Below are positions 23,157-32,178 of a stretch of 40,567 nucleotides of DNA, piece by piece. Where the stretch lies: assembly GCA_016235155.1 (NCBI GenBank), contig JACRLW010000072.1:1-40567 (forward strand), read 5' to 3'. How positions within the stretch are numbered: position 1 is the stretch's first letter; each line of letters opens with the position of its first letter. The notes under the pieces are model-generated. The model saw nothing but the letters and a program-made list of their open reading frames with translations, was not told the origin of the DNA and searched no databases. This DNA is from Planctomycetota bacterium (GTDB lineage: Bacteria > Planctomycetota > UBA1135 > UBA2386). The position numbers and the translations under genes are program-made.

Positions 23157-24803
23157 ATGAAACGACCCAGCCCCGTCGCGTCGCCAGCGAGGATCCGCGT
23201 GCCGGTCACCGAGCTGATCGAACTCGGGAAGTGGATCCTGGAAGCCGCGGGTCCGGCGCCGGCAGCCGAGATCCTGTTCCGGTTGGGACGCCGCCTGGGA
23301 GAGCTCGCCGCGCGACGCTTCGACGGCGCCGGTCAGGACACCAAGCGGACGCTCGAACGCGGTTTCGCCCACCTGCGACGGCTCGGGTTCGGCGACGTGC
23401 GACTGGAGAAGATCGATCTCCTTCCGGAGCGGGGCGAATGCACGATCGCCGGTTCGGTGCGATCGGCGACCCCCCTCTGGCGCACGGCGCGGGAATCGAC
23501 CGACCCGAACGCCGAGGTCTGTGACATCACCGTGGGCTACCTGACCGGACTCGCGGCCGCCGCGACCGGGATCGACGTCGTCTGCACGCCGCTGCCCTGC
23601 GACGGGATCTGCGACGGTGGGGGCTGCGCCTTCGAGATCCACGCCGGACACCACGAGATCGAATCGCGCGGCCTCCCCGCCCCCGGGGGTCGCGCACGCT
23701 TCTTCTTGCGCACGATGGGCCAGTCGCTGTCGAGCGCGGACGTCGCGCTGGATGACCTGCTCGAGGACAGCCCAGATGCCGTGATCCTGATCGACTCGCA
23801 GGACATCATCCGGTTCTGGAATCGCGGCGCGGAGCAGATGTTCCTCTACACGCGCGAGGACGCCGTCGGCCAGCGGATCGGTTTCCTCGTCCCCGACGAC
23901 TTGATCGAACAGGACGAGCTCGGCTCACTCGCCAGACAGCTCGCGCGGGGCGAGACGGTGCTCAACCACGTCACGAGACGGGTGCGCAAGGACGGCGTCG
24001 AACTCTGGGTGAGTCTGAACCGGGCCGTGCTCCGCGACAGCTCCGGGCGGGTGATCGGGTCCACGGCGGCGATCCGCGACATCACGCGCCAACGCCAGAA
24101 CGAGTTGGAGCTCTCGCGATCGCGCAGCCTGGCGATGGTCGGCGAACTCGCCGCGAAGGTGGCTCACGAGATCAAGAACCCGCTCGCGGGGATCTACGCC
24201 GCCGTGCAGATCCTGAGTCGCGGCTTCGGCGTCGACGACCGCCAGAAGGGGATCCTCGACTCGATCGGCGGCGAGATCCGTCGCCTGGACGAAACCGTCC
24301 AGGACCTGCTGCGCTTCGCGAGGCCTGCGGAGCCGCGACCCCGACCCACCGACCTCCGCACCTTCGTCGGCGAGATCCGCGAGTCCCTGCGGCACAACCC
24401 GGACATGGAGCGCCACGACGTGCGGATCGAGATCCCCGAGCAACTGATCGTGGCGATCGACTCCCGGTTGCTGGGTCAGGTGTTCTCGAACCTCCTGCTG
24501 AACGCGAGCCAGGCGATGGAGCAGCCGGGCACCATCACGGTCACCGCCCACTCCACCGACTCGGAGGTCGTGATCGAAGTGTCCGACACCGGTCCCGGAA
24601 TCCCGCCGGGCCACCTCGAGTCGATCTTCGAACCGTTCGTCACGACGAAGACGCGCGGAACGGGCCTCGGTTTGCCGATCGCCCAGCGCAACGTGGAGGC
24701 ACATGGGGGCAGACTGAGGGCGCGCAACCTCGAGAAGGGAGGAGCGCGATTCACGATCAGCATGCCGTCGGAGGGAGCGGCGTCGCTCGCTCCTTCCGAC
24801 TGA
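23157..24803 (+). CDS. V4R-PAS sensor histidine kinase (NtrB/AtoS type)
   Basis: A 548-residue cytoplasmic kinase with no membrane segment. Residues about 35-165 look like a V4R (4-vinyl reductase) ligand-binding domain, ending in GYLTGLAAAATGIDVVC and a CAFEI strand; it carries four clustered cysteines C143, C148, C152 and C157 (CX4CX3CX4C). A PAS domain spans about 195-312 (DSPDAVILIDSQDIIRFWN). The HisKA helix has the phospho-acceptor H337 in KVAHEIKNPLAGI; the ATPase domain has FSNLLLNASQAM (N449), DTGPGIP (477-483) and GTGLGLPI. V4R domains bind small hydrophobic ligands in XylR/DmpR-type regulators; the Cys cluster could instead bind a metal or sense redox. It is divergent from the response regulator (209 bases between starts) and is its likely partner. 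It converges on the next gene, with 3 bases between stops. Confidence 0.92.
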   Translation: MKRPSPVASPARIRVPVTELIELGKWILEAAGPAPAAEILFRLGRRLGELAARRFDGAGQDTKRTLERGFAHLRRLGFGDVRLEKIDLLPERGECTIAGSVRSATPLWRTARESTDPNAEVCDITVGYLTGLAAAATGIDVVCTPLPCDGICDGGGCAFEIHAGHHEIESRGLPAPGGRARFFLRTMGQSLSSADVALDDLLEDSPDAVILIDSQDIIRFWNRGAEQMFLYTREDAVGQRIGFLVPDDLIEQDELGSLARQLARGETVLNHVTRRVRKDGVELWVSLNRAVLRDSSGRVIGSTAAIRDITRQRQNELELSRSRSLAMVGELAAKVAHEIKNPLAGIYAAVQILSRGFGVDDRQKGILDSIGGEIRRLDETVQDLLRFARPAEPRPRPTDLRTFVGEIRESLRHNPDMERHDVRIEIPEQLIVAIDSRLLGQVFSNLLLNASQAMEQPGTITVTAHSTDSEVVIEVSDTGPGIPPGHLESIFEPFVTTKTRGTGLGLPIAQRNVEAHGGRLRARNLEKGGARFTISMPSEGAASLAPSD

Positions 24804-24806
24804 TCG

Positions 24807-25067
24807 TCACCGGTGACCCGGCGCCGCCTGGCCGGGGACCTGGCGCGCGTCACCGGACGCGTTCGCGGCCCGGCGTCGAAGACGCGCCCAACAGCACAAC
24901 CAGCCGAGCCCGAAGCCGGCGCCGACGCAGGCGATCAGCGTCAGCGCGAGCGGCATCGAGAAGGACGCCGAGAAGATCCGCGTCTGCACCGGATCGGTGT
25001 TCTGCAGGATCAGGACCAGCAGGAGGAAGCCGAGCAGGACTCCGCCCGCGACCTTGACGCGTTTCAT
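24807..25067 (-). CDS. LapA-domain (DUF1049-like) small membrane protein
   Basis: An 86-residue protein with two hydrophobic helices (about 6-22 and 40-62) separated by NTDPVQTRIFSASFSMPLAL, the pattern of the LapA/YciS family, which in Proteobacteria helps lipopolysaccharide assembly. The C-terminal tail is Arg/Ala-rich. It starts 19 bases after the stop of the upstream spermidine-synthase-like gene on the same strand and is probably cotranscribed with it. Confidence 0.7.
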   Translation of the reverse strand: MKRVKVAGGVLLGFLLLVLILQNTDPVQTRIFSASFSMPLALTLIACVGAGFGLGWLCCWARLRRRAANASGDARQVPGQAAPGHR

Positions 25068-25086
25068 TCGGCGGCACGCTACCGCG

Positions 25087-27585
25087 TCATGCGAGCCGTC
25101 GCACGACCACGAGCCCGATCGCCAGCGCCGCGAAGTAGGTCGCGCCCGCGAGGGCGGCCATCGCCGGGAAGCCGTAGACGATCGAGCCGGGCATGACGAC
25201 GCTCGTGCCGATGACCGAGAACACGCCGTTGATCCCGAACGCCCATGGCACGAACAGCGGGGAGCGCGCCTTCACGATCGCCAGACCGGTCGGGAACATC
25301 GTGCCGAGGGCGACGCCGAGCGGCGCGATGGCGGCGAGCGCGATCGTGATGCGCAACGGCAGATCGAGCGAAGCCGTCGCCCCGAACAGCGGATCGAGCC
25401 CGTACTGGACGACGACGAGCATCGCGCAGACGACGCCGACCGCGACGGTCATCGTGCGGCGCGGTCGCTTCGCGCAGCAGCCCGCGATCATGCTGCCGGC
25501 GCCGGCCCACACGAGCAGGCCGCCGATCACGACGGCGAACGCGTAGGCCTGGTGACCGAGGAAGAGCACGGCACGTTGGATGAGCCCGCTCATCGCGAAG
25601 ACGTAGCCCGCGCCGAGCGCCGCGAAGTACATCGCGAACGGCAGGGTGGTCCATGCCGCGAGGCCGCGCACGCGCATCACGACCAGCGGGCCGAGGATCA
25701 GCAGCACTGCGAGGCCGAACATCACGAAGAGCTGGCGGAACATCCGCGCGAAGTGCTCGGTGTGCCCGCGCACGCCGTCGTCCGCCGGATCAGTCTCCGG
25801 TGCGAGGAATGGCAGGACGGCGCCGAGCTCGAGGCGGAAGCGCCGCCAGACGTCGGCCGCTCGGATCGTGTTGAAGAAGTACGGCCGCCAGTCGGGCGCG
25901 GGAGCAACGTCGGACGGATGCGCCGCGAGATACGCGTCGAGATCGCCGCGACGCGCCGCAGCGAGCAGCGGGTCGCTCGTCGTGGCTTCGTCGGGCAGAC
26001 AGCGGGCGCGCGGCGCCGAGTCCATGCTGAGCGCGCCGCCGGGGACGAGGAGCTCGTAGACCCACACGATCACGCCGGTCCTGCCGTCGAGGGCGCCGTC
26101 GGCTTCGTCGCAGCGAGTGAGGAACGCGCGCATGCGCGCGCACTCGTCGGCCGTGAACGGAGTCGGCTTGACGAGCAGGCCGAAGATCATCGACTGCTCG
26201 ACGAGCATCACGTTGCGCCACGGCTCCGCGACGCCGCGCTTCGCCAACGCGTGCAACGCCGTCGCCGTGAGCCGCTCGCGGAACTGATCACCGGCGTAGT
26301 TCACGCACAGCACGCCACCGTCGGTGAGGTGCGCGAGGTACTCGTCGAAGTCCTCGGCGGTGTAGAGGTAGCTCTCGTTGAGGGCGAGGGTGCCGCTCGC
26401 GAGCACCGACTTCGTGTCGACCCCCGTGAGCTGGATCAGGTCCCAGCGCCGCGACGCCCCGCGCACGTGACTGCGGCCGTCGCTCGTGACCAGCGTGACG
26501 CGCGGATCGTCGTACGGGCGGCCGAGGAAGTCGGCCATCGGCCCCTTCGCCATCGCCATCGTGGTGACGTTGATGTCGACGCCGACGACGCTGCGCGCGC
26601 CCTGGTGCAGCGCCGTCTGCACGTCGGGCGTGCCGCCGAGACCGATGACGAGCGCGTCCTGGTCGGGCAGCCCGCGGAACCACCCGAACGCGTAGCACGT
26701 GCGCTCGAAGAACGCGGCCGACCCCGGCGCCTTGCCCGCGACGAGCGGCGAGCCGTAGCTGCTGTCCTGCGTGAACCACCGGCTGGGCAGGTGCTCGAGC
26801 GAGCGCGCGATGCCGTCGTCGATGGTCTCGACCTCCAGCGAGTGGACCTCGACGCGCGCCGTCGGATCCCAGCGATCGAAGACGCCGACCAGGTCGATCC
26901 GCGGGAAACGTTCCGGGGACTTCTGCACGACCTCGGCCGCGTGCTGCCGGATCAGCGCGAGTTGCCCGCCGCTCGCCGCCTTCTGGATGCGGTAGGGCAA
27001 CAGGACGTCGGCGAACGCGAACGCAAGCCCGCCCGCGCCGAGCACGACCAGGACCATGATCGCTTTGCGACGCAGGAGGCAGGCGCCGAGCACCCCGGCA
27101 GCCGTCGCGCAGACGATCAACGCCTGGGGCCCGGTGAGCGGACCGAGCACGAAGAACACGACCAGGCAGCCGAGCGCCGACCCGAGCAGGTTCACGCCGT
27201 AGCGGACGTGCACGTTGCCGGCGGGATCGGCGAGGATCGCGGCGACCGCCATGCCTGCGGAGAAGTACGGCGCCGCGAGCGCCAGCAGCAACCCGGCGGT
27301 CCAGAGGTCGAGGGCGAACTCGAGGTGATCCGACCATCGCGCGAACGCCGCGTGCGCCACGACGAGGAGCAGCGCCGTCGCGAGCAGGTTGCGCGCCACG
27401 AGGGCCCGCGGATCGCGCAGTTCCTTCTTCAGCGAGAGGACCGAACCGCCGGCGCCGAACCCGAGCAGCACCACGCCGACGACGAGGAAGATCAGCCCGT
27501 TCTCGAGCGAGTAGGCGAAGATCTTGGTCTCGAGGACCTCGAGCGCGAGCACGAGGCAGCTGAGCGCGAACAGGACGAACGGCAT
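25087..27585 (-). CDS. Polytopic membrane protein with spermidine-synthase-like domain
   Basis: An 832-residue protein. Five to seven helices (residues 1-200) are followed by a soluble Rossmann domain at about 300-480: nucleotide-binding ALVIGLGGTPDVQTAL, acidic strand end VVGVDINVTTM, VTSDGRSHV and WDLIQLTGVD. About seven further helices (from about 640) end the protein. The layout resembles the fused membrane/spermidine-synthase (SpeE-like) proteins common in environmental bacteria, whose substrates are mostly unknown. The usual polyamine-binding acidic residues are not obvious, so I do not call it a spermidine synthase. ATG at 27585 starts the first helix directly; the open frame to 27714 is rejected as an arginine-rich extension. 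It is divergent from the tRNA gene. Confidence 0.82.
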   Translation of the reverse strand: MPFVLFALSCLVLALEVLETKIFAYSLENGLIFLVVGVVLLGFGAGGSVLSLKKELRDPRALVARNLLATALLLVVAHAAFARWSDHLEFALDLWTAGLLLALAAPYFSAGMAVAAILADPAGNVHVRYGVNLLGSALGCLVVFFVLGPLTGPQALIVCATAAGVLGACLLRRKAIMVLVVLGAGGLAFAFADVLLPYRIQKAASGGQLALIRQHAAEVVQKSPERFPRIDLVGVFDRWDPTARVEVHSLEVETIDDGIARSLEHLPSRWFTQDSSYGSPLVAGKAPGSAAFFERTCYAFGWFRGLPDQDALVIGLGGTPDVQTALHQGARSVVGVDINVTTMAMAKGPMADFLGRPYDDPRVTLVTSDGRSHVRGASRRWDLIQLTGVDTKSVLASGTLALNESYLYTAEDFDEYLAHLTDGGVLCVNYAGDQFRERLTATALHALAKRGVAEPWRNVMLVEQSMIFGLLVKPTPFTADECARMRAFLTRCDEADGALDGRTGVIVWVYELLVPGGALSMDSAPRARCLPDEATTSDPLLAAARRGDLDAYLAAHPSDVAPAPDWRPYFFNTIRAADVWRRFRLELGAVLPFLAPETDPADDGVRGHTEHFARMFRQLFVMFGLAVLLILGPLVVMRVRGLAAWTTLPFAMYFAALGAGYVFAMSGLIQRAVLFLGHQAYAFAVVIGGLLVWAGAGSMIAGCCAKRPRRTMTVAVGVVCAMLVVVQYGLDPLFGATASLDLPLRITIALAAIAPLGVALGTMFPTGLAIVKARSPLFVPWAFGINGVFSVIGTSVVMPGSIVYGFPAMAALAGATYFAALAIGLVVVRRLA

Positions 27586-27790
27586 CGAGGTTCGAGAAGA
27601 CGGCGGTCGGCCGCGGGACGCGTCCGCAGCATGTCGTGATGCGCGACGGAGTGCGACGACCTGTTCCGGTGCCCTGACGCACCGCGACGCGGACCGCCCG
27701 CTCTTTTCGGCCACCGGGCGCTTGCGACCCGAGTGTTCGGGCGATCTACTCCCCGCGCTCCGGAACCGCCGCTGTCGCGGGTCTGTGCCC

Positions 27791-27879
27791 GGAGAGATGG
27801 CAGAGTGGCTGAATGCACCACCTTGCTAAGGTGGCGTGGGGTTTACACCTCACCGGGGGTTCGAATCCCCCTCTCTCCG
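27791..27879 (+). tRNA. tRNA-Ser, anticodon GCU
   Basis: Acceptor stem GGAGAGA (27791-27797) pairs with TCTCTCC (27872-27878), discriminator G at 27879. The anticodon stem CCACC/GGTGG (27818-27822/27830-27834) encloses loop TTGCTAA, with anticodon GCT at 27825-27827, reading AGC/AGU serine codons. A long variable arm and the T arm (GGGGGTTCGAATCCCCC) complete a class II tRNA. CCA is not encoded. Confidence 0.97.
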
Positions 27880-27920
27880 TAGCGGCGCACGCCGCGCGCC
27901 CGGTCCCGCCGGGCGCGCGG

Positions 27921-28358
27921 GTGCGCTTCGCGCTCGTGCTCGCGCTCCTGCCGTTCGCCGCCTGCGGTTCGCCGCGGTGGTCCGTCGTCGCGGAGCCCCC
28001 CGGAACGCAACTCGTCGTCGACGGCGTCGCGCGGCGCGGTGGCTCGATCGACGAGGCGATCCCCTACTACGGAGTGGTCGACCTCGCCGCCGTGCCGCAG
28101 GCCGGCGCGACCACCGCCGACGGCGTCACGCCGCTGGCGGCGTCGCGCGCCACGCTGCGGATCGACGAGCCGGTGACGCCGTGGATCTTTCCGTTCGACT
28201 TCGTCGCCGAGGTCCTGCGCTCGCCTTTCGTCGACGACCCGACGCCGAGCGCGCGTCTGGTCGCGCCGCCTCGAACCGATGTCGCGGCGCCCGGTGCGCC
28301 TCCACCGGGCATCGAGGCCTTCCTCGTCCGCGCGCGCGCGGCCGCGGCGCAACGCTGA
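27921..28358 (+). CDS. Small putative lipoprotein
   Basis: A 145-residue protein starting at GTG 27921, 41 bases after the tRNA. It has a short hydrophobic signal and a lipobox (LLPFAAC, C15). The mature part starts with SVVAEPPGTQLVVDGVARRG, similar in character to a PEGA-like strand pair, then a segment DEPVTPWIFPFDFVAEVLRSPF that may lie at a membrane. I do not recognise the family. The open frame runs back through the tRNA, which fixes the start to downstream of 27879. Its stop is 10 bases before the murD ATG, suggesting a shared transcript. Confidence 0.65.
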   Translation: MRFALVLALLPFAACGSPRWSVVAEPPGTQLVVDGVARRGGSIDEAIPYYGVVDLAAVPQAGATTADGVTPLAASRATLRIDEPVTPWIFPFDFVAEVLRSPFVDDPTPSARLVAPPRTDVAAPGAPPPGIEAFLVRARAAAAQR

Positions 28359-28368
28359 TCCTGCACCC

Positions 28369-29766
28369 ATGACCCGCGACCCGCGCCTGCTCGCCTTGGT
28401 CCTCGGCCTCGGTCGCTTCGGCGGCGGGCGCGAGGCAGCCCGCTTCCTCGCGCGCCATGGTTACGCCCTGCGCGTCGCCGACAAGGCCTCGCCCGAGTCG
28501 CTGAAGGACTCGATGGACGCGCTCGCCGATCTCGCCGTCGACTGGCGCATCGGACCGGAGTCGGAGTCCGCGCTCGACGATGTGTCGCTCGTCGTCGTGA
28601 ACCCGGCGATCCAGGACGACCATCCGCTCCTGCTCGCGGCGAAGCGGCGCGGCATTCCGTGCACTCAGGAGGTCGCGCTGTTCCTCGAGCGGTATCCAGG
28701 ACGCGTGGTGCTCGTGAGCGGCACGAACGGCAAATCGACTACGACGACCTTGCTCGCGCGGGCGCTGCGGTGTTCGGGCATCGACACCCTGGCCGGCGGC
28801 AATCTCGGGAACAGCCTGCTCGCCGACGAGGAGCAGTGGCGCAAGGACCAGTGCGCGGTGCTCGAGATCTCGTCGTTCCAGCTCGAGCGGCTCGATCCGG
28901 CGCGGCATCGCGTCGCCGGCGCGGTGATGACGCCGGTCACGCGCGACCACCTCGACCGTCACGGGTCGCTCGAGAAGTACCACGCGGCGAAGGCGGTCGC
29001 CGCGGCGCTCGCGACGGACTTCTGGGTCTTCGGCGCCGCCGACGCCGTCGCCGCCGGCTTCGCGACCAACGCACGAACCACGCTGCGCCACCGTCGCGGC
29101 CCGCGCCAGGACGGCGATGCCGCCTGGGTCGAGGACGGTTGGTTGATGCTCGGCACCGGCGACGACCAAGGCCCGCTCTGCCACGCCGACGCGTTGCGCC
29201 TGATCGGAGCCTTCCACCAGGACAACGCGATGGGCGCCGCACTCGCGGCGCACGCGCTCGGCGCGTTGCGCGGTCCGATCGGCCTGGCGCTCGCGATCCA
29301 GGAGCCGCTCCCCTACCGCCTGCAGTTCGCCGGACTGCGCGCGGGCGTGCGCGTCTACGACAACGCCGTCTCCACCGCGATCGAGTCGACGGAGTCGGCG
29401 CTCGACAGCCTGACCGGAACCGTGCACTGGGTCGGCGGCGGCAAGAGCAAGGAAGGCGATGCCGGCTACGCGCGTTGCGCGGAAGCAGTCGGCGCGCGCA
29501 TCGCGTCGGCCGCGCTGTTCGGCGCGGCGGCGCCGCGGCTGAGCGAGGAGTTGCGCACGCGCGGCGTGCGCGTGAGCGCGCACGAACAACTCGAGGACGC
29601 GCTCGACGCGGCGCTCGCGCGCGCACACCCGGGCGAAGCCCTGCTGTTCAGCCCCGCGTTCGCGTCCTTCGATCAGTTCCCGAACTTCCGGGCAAGGGCG
29701 CAGCGGTTCCGTGCGTGGCTCGATCACGCGCGTCCTCACCGCACTGCAACCGAGGACCGACCGTAG
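28369..29766 (+). CDS. murD: UDP-N-acetylmuramoyl-L-alanine--D-glutamate ligase, divergent
   Basis: A 465-residue Mur ligase that adds D-glutamate to UDP-MurNAc-L-Ala in cytoplasmic peptidoglycan synthesis. Visible: N-terminal GLGRFGGG (13-20), P-loop SGTNGKSTT (117-125), EISSFQLE (166-173), DHLDRHGS (193-200) and K208, the position of the carbamylated lysine in YHAAK. The C-terminal domain motif that usually reads NDSKATN is here YDNAVSTA (330-337), lacking the lysine, and the following glycine motif reads VGGGKSKEG. These changes fit a divergent, possibly lineage-typical MurD. Length and order are normal. ATG at 28369 was chosen since it begins the first strand. The gene stands apart from other cell-wall genes in this window. 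Confidence 0.85.
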   Translation: MTRDPRLLALVLGLGRFGGGREAARFLARHGYALRVADKASPESLKDSMDALADLAVDWRIGPESESALDDVSLVVVNPAIQDDHPLLLAAKRRGIPCTQEVALFLERYPGRVVLVSGTNGKSTTTTLLARALRCSGIDTLAGGNLGNSLLADEEQWRKDQCAVLEISSFQLERLDPARHRVAGAVMTPVTRDHLDRHGSLEKYHAAKAVAAALATDFWVFGAADAVAAGFATNARTTLRHRRGPRQDGDAAWVEDGWLMLGTGDDQGPLCHADALRLIGAFHQDNAMGAALAAHALGALRGPIGLALAIQEPLPYRLQFAGLRAGVRVYDNAVSTAIESTESALDSLTGTVHWVGGGKSKEGDAGYARCAEAVGARIASAALFGAAAPRLSEELRTRGVRVSAHEQLEDALDAALARAHPGEALLFSPAFASFDQFPNFRARAQRFRAWLDHARPHRTATEDRP

Positions 29767-29870
29767 CGTGGACGGCGCCGTGCGGATCGCGCACGCGCCC
29801 GGGGGCGAAACACGACCGGCACGCAGCTCGTTGGATGGACCGCCGGTCTTCCGCTCGTCCGTCTTCCCCG

Positions 29871-32141
29871 ATGTCCGCCGTGCCGCAGCGTCTTGTCGTC
29901 GCCGCCTTTGCGATCGCCCTCTTCCACGCCGCGCTCCAAGCACAGGTCGTGTGGTCCTCGCTGCGCCGACCCGGCCCGGCCGCGCGCTCGCAGCATGCGA
30001 TGGCGTTCGACCTCGTCCGCAACCGCGTCGTGCTCTTCGGCGGCTCGGACGGGAACGGCTCGAGCATCGACGACACCTGGGAGTGGGACGGCACCGGCTG
30101 GGATCGCCGCACGCCGGCTCAGCGCCCAGCCGCACGCCGCGACCACGCGATGGCGTTCGACCTCGTGCGCGGAACCGTGCTCCTCTTCGGCGGCGAAGAC
30201 CTCTCGGGCAATGAGCTCGCCGACACCTGGGAATGGGACGGCGTGACGTGGACGCGCCTCGTGCCCGCGACGAGTCCGAACGGGCGCCAGAGACACGCGA
30301 TGGCCTTCGACCTCGCGACGGGCAGGATCGTCCTCTTCGGCGGTGAGAACGCGGGCATCGAACTCGGCGACACCTGGCAGTGGAACGGTGCGACGTGGAC
30401 GCGGGCCGCCGCGAGCGGACCGTCCCCCACCGCGCGTGTCTCGCACGCGATGGCGATGGATGCCCTCGGCGGTGGGGTACTGCTCTTCGGCGGCTACGGC
30501 GCGCCGGGAACGAGTGGCGAGACCTGGCGCTTCGACGGCGCGAACTGGTCCTTGCTCACCGCGACGAACCCCGTCGCCCGTTCGCACCACGCGATGGTCT
30601 GCGATCTCTCGCGAGGACGCGTCGTGCTCTACGGCGGCACGACAGGGAACTGGGTTCCACTGACCGACACCTGGGAGTGGAACGGTGCGAACTGGTCGCT
30701 GGTCTCGAGCAGCGGCGGACCCGCGAGCTACTCCCTGGGACTCGCGTACGACATCGCGCGCGGCACGACGCTCGTGTTCGGCGGCAGCACCTTCTTCCAG
30801 GTCCTCGGCGAGACCTGGACCTGGGACGGCGCAACCTGGCTGCAACCATCCGCGTCGGCATCGCCTTCGCCGCGCGGCTACGCCGCGTCCGCCTTCGACG
30901 ACGCGCGCAACCGACTCGTCGTCTTCGGCGGTGACGACGGCAACATGCTCGACGACACCTGGGAGTGGACGGGCACGATCTGGCTGCGACCCCTGCCCGC
31001 CGTGCGGCCGGGCGTGCGCTGGGGTTCGGCGATGGCGTTCGACGCCGCGCGCGCGCGTTGCGTGCTGTTCGGCGGCAACAGCAACTTCGGACAGTGGTAC
31101 GGCGACACCTGGGAATGGGACGGGGTCGCCTGGTTGCAACGCAGCACGAGCGGTCCGCAACCGCGCTACGCGCACGCGATGACCTACGACCGCGCGCGCA
31201 GCCGCGCGATCGTCTTCGGCGGGCACACCGCGCCGGGCATGGCCAACGACACCTGGGAGTGGGACGGCAGCACGTGGCGCCGCGTCCTCACCGCGCAATC
31301 CCCCAGCGGACGCATCGACACGGCGCTCGCCTACGACTCGATCCGGCAGCGCGTCGTCCTCTTCGGCGGCCTCGACGGCAGCGGCTTCCTCGCCGACACC
31401 TGGGAGTACGACGGCGCGAACTGGTCGCGCCGCAGTCCTCCGGCGTCACCGCCGGCGCGCTACCAGCACGCACTCGTCTTCGACGAAGCGCGCGGCGTGT
31501 GCGTGCTCGCGTTCGGCGAAGGCAATGCGGGTATTCGCGGCGACGTCTGGGAGTACGACGGCACGACGTGGAGCCAGCGCACGGCGACGCCCGCACCGGT
31601 GGCCCGCAGCCAGCACGTGATGGGCTTCGATCCGCGCGCAGCGCGCGTCGTCCTCTTCGGCGGAGTCGATGCAGCGAGCGGCTTCCTCTCCGACACCTGG
31701 ATCTACGGACCGGTCCGCGCCGCGTTCGTCGCGTCGTACGCCGACGGTTGCGCAGGCAGCGCGGGGACGCCGCAACTCGCCGCCGTGAGCGGCGGTCTTC
31801 CTTGGCTCGGCGGAACGCTGACGCTGGAACTCGGCGCGATCCCCGCGGGTCAGCCGGCACTTCTCGAGTACGGCTTCTCGCGCACGCTCTGGGGGACGAC
31901 CGCGCTGCCGTTCGACCTCGGTGCGCTCGGAATGCCCGGCTGCCGCCTCGCGACGTCGATCGACGCGTCGGCACAACTCGGCGGCGCTGCGAGTGCGCGG
32001 CGCTTCGGATTGCCGGTCCCGAACCTCACGGCGCTGCTCGGTGCGTCGATCCATGCGCAGGGCATCGTCGTCGACCCGCCCGCGAACACCTTCGGCATGA
32101 CGGTGAGCAACGCCGTCGAAGCCGGCTTCGGCGCGCGCTGA
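29871..32141 (+). CDS. Secreted Kelch-repeat protein with planctomycete C-terminal domain
   Basis: A 756-residue protein with a Sec signal peptide (VVAAFAIALFHAALQAQ). From about residue 30 to 620 it has twelve Kelch-type repeats, each with a HAMAFD-type strand, VLFGG, and DTWEWDG; repeat 11 is degenerate (VLAFGEG). They could form two six-bladed propellers. The end (about 622-756) starts with YADGCAGSAGTP and continues with PWLGGTLTLEL, a GMPGC turn and DPPANTFGMTVSNA. This domain is known to me mainly from planctomycete secreted proteins and may be a surface-sorting or adhesion module; its function is not established. An ATG 36 bases upstream is in frame; the longer frame before that is a murD shadow. 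Ligand unknown. Confidence 0.88.
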   Translation: MSAVPQRLVVAAFAIALFHAALQAQVVWSSLRRPGPAARSQHAMAFDLVRNRVVLFGGSDGNGSSIDDTWEWDGTGWDRRTPAQRPAARRDHAMAFDLVRGTVLLFGGEDLSGNELADTWEWDGVTWTRLVPATSPNGRQRHAMAFDLATGRIVLFGGENAGIELGDTWQWNGATWTRAAASGPSPTARVSHAMAMDALGGGVLLFGGYGAPGTSGETWRFDGANWSLLTATNPVARSHHAMVCDLSRGRVVLYGGTTGNWVPLTDTWEWNGANWSLVSSSGGPASYSLGLAYDIARGTTLVFGGSTFFQVLGETWTWDGATWLQPSASASPSPRGYAASAFDDARNRLVVFGGDDGNMLDDTWEWTGTIWLRPLPAVRPGVRWGSAMAFDAARARCVLFGGNSNFGQWYGDTWEWDGVAWLQRSTSGPQPRYAHAMTYDRARSRAIVFGGHTAPGMANDTWEWDGSTWRRVLTAQSPSGRIDTALAYDSIRQRVVLFGGLDGSGFLADTWEYDGANWSRRSPPASPPARYQHALVFDEARGVCVLAFGEGNAGIRGDVWEYDGTTWSQRTATPAPVARSQHVMGFDPRAARVVLFGGVDAASGFLSDTWIYGPVRAAFVASYADGCAGSAGTPQLAAVSGGLPWLGGTLTLELGAIPAGQPALLEYGFSRTLWGTTALPFDLGALGMPGCRLATSIDASAQLGGAASARRFGLPVPNLTALLGASIHAQGIVVDPPANTFGMTVSNAVEAGFGAR

Positions 32142-32178
32142 AGCGCACGCGTCGTTTCGCGAGCGGCCGCGGCCCGGA

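Noticed and set aside
24997..27639. 880-codon open frame on the + strand opposite the spermidine-synthase-like gene
   Set aside because: No recognisable domain, extreme Arg/Glu/Asp/His content; the - strand has membrane helices and a Rossmann domain.
27728..27741. CCCGA-GTGT-TCGGG hairpin upstream of tRNA-Ser
   Set aside because: Only a 5-bp stem in GC-rich DNA, in a short gap between divergent genes; chance is likely and no role can be assigned.
28659..29870. Possible long N-terminal extension of the Kelch protein
   Set aside because: This part overlaps murD in another frame and is arginine-rich; the signal peptide at 29871 marks the true start.
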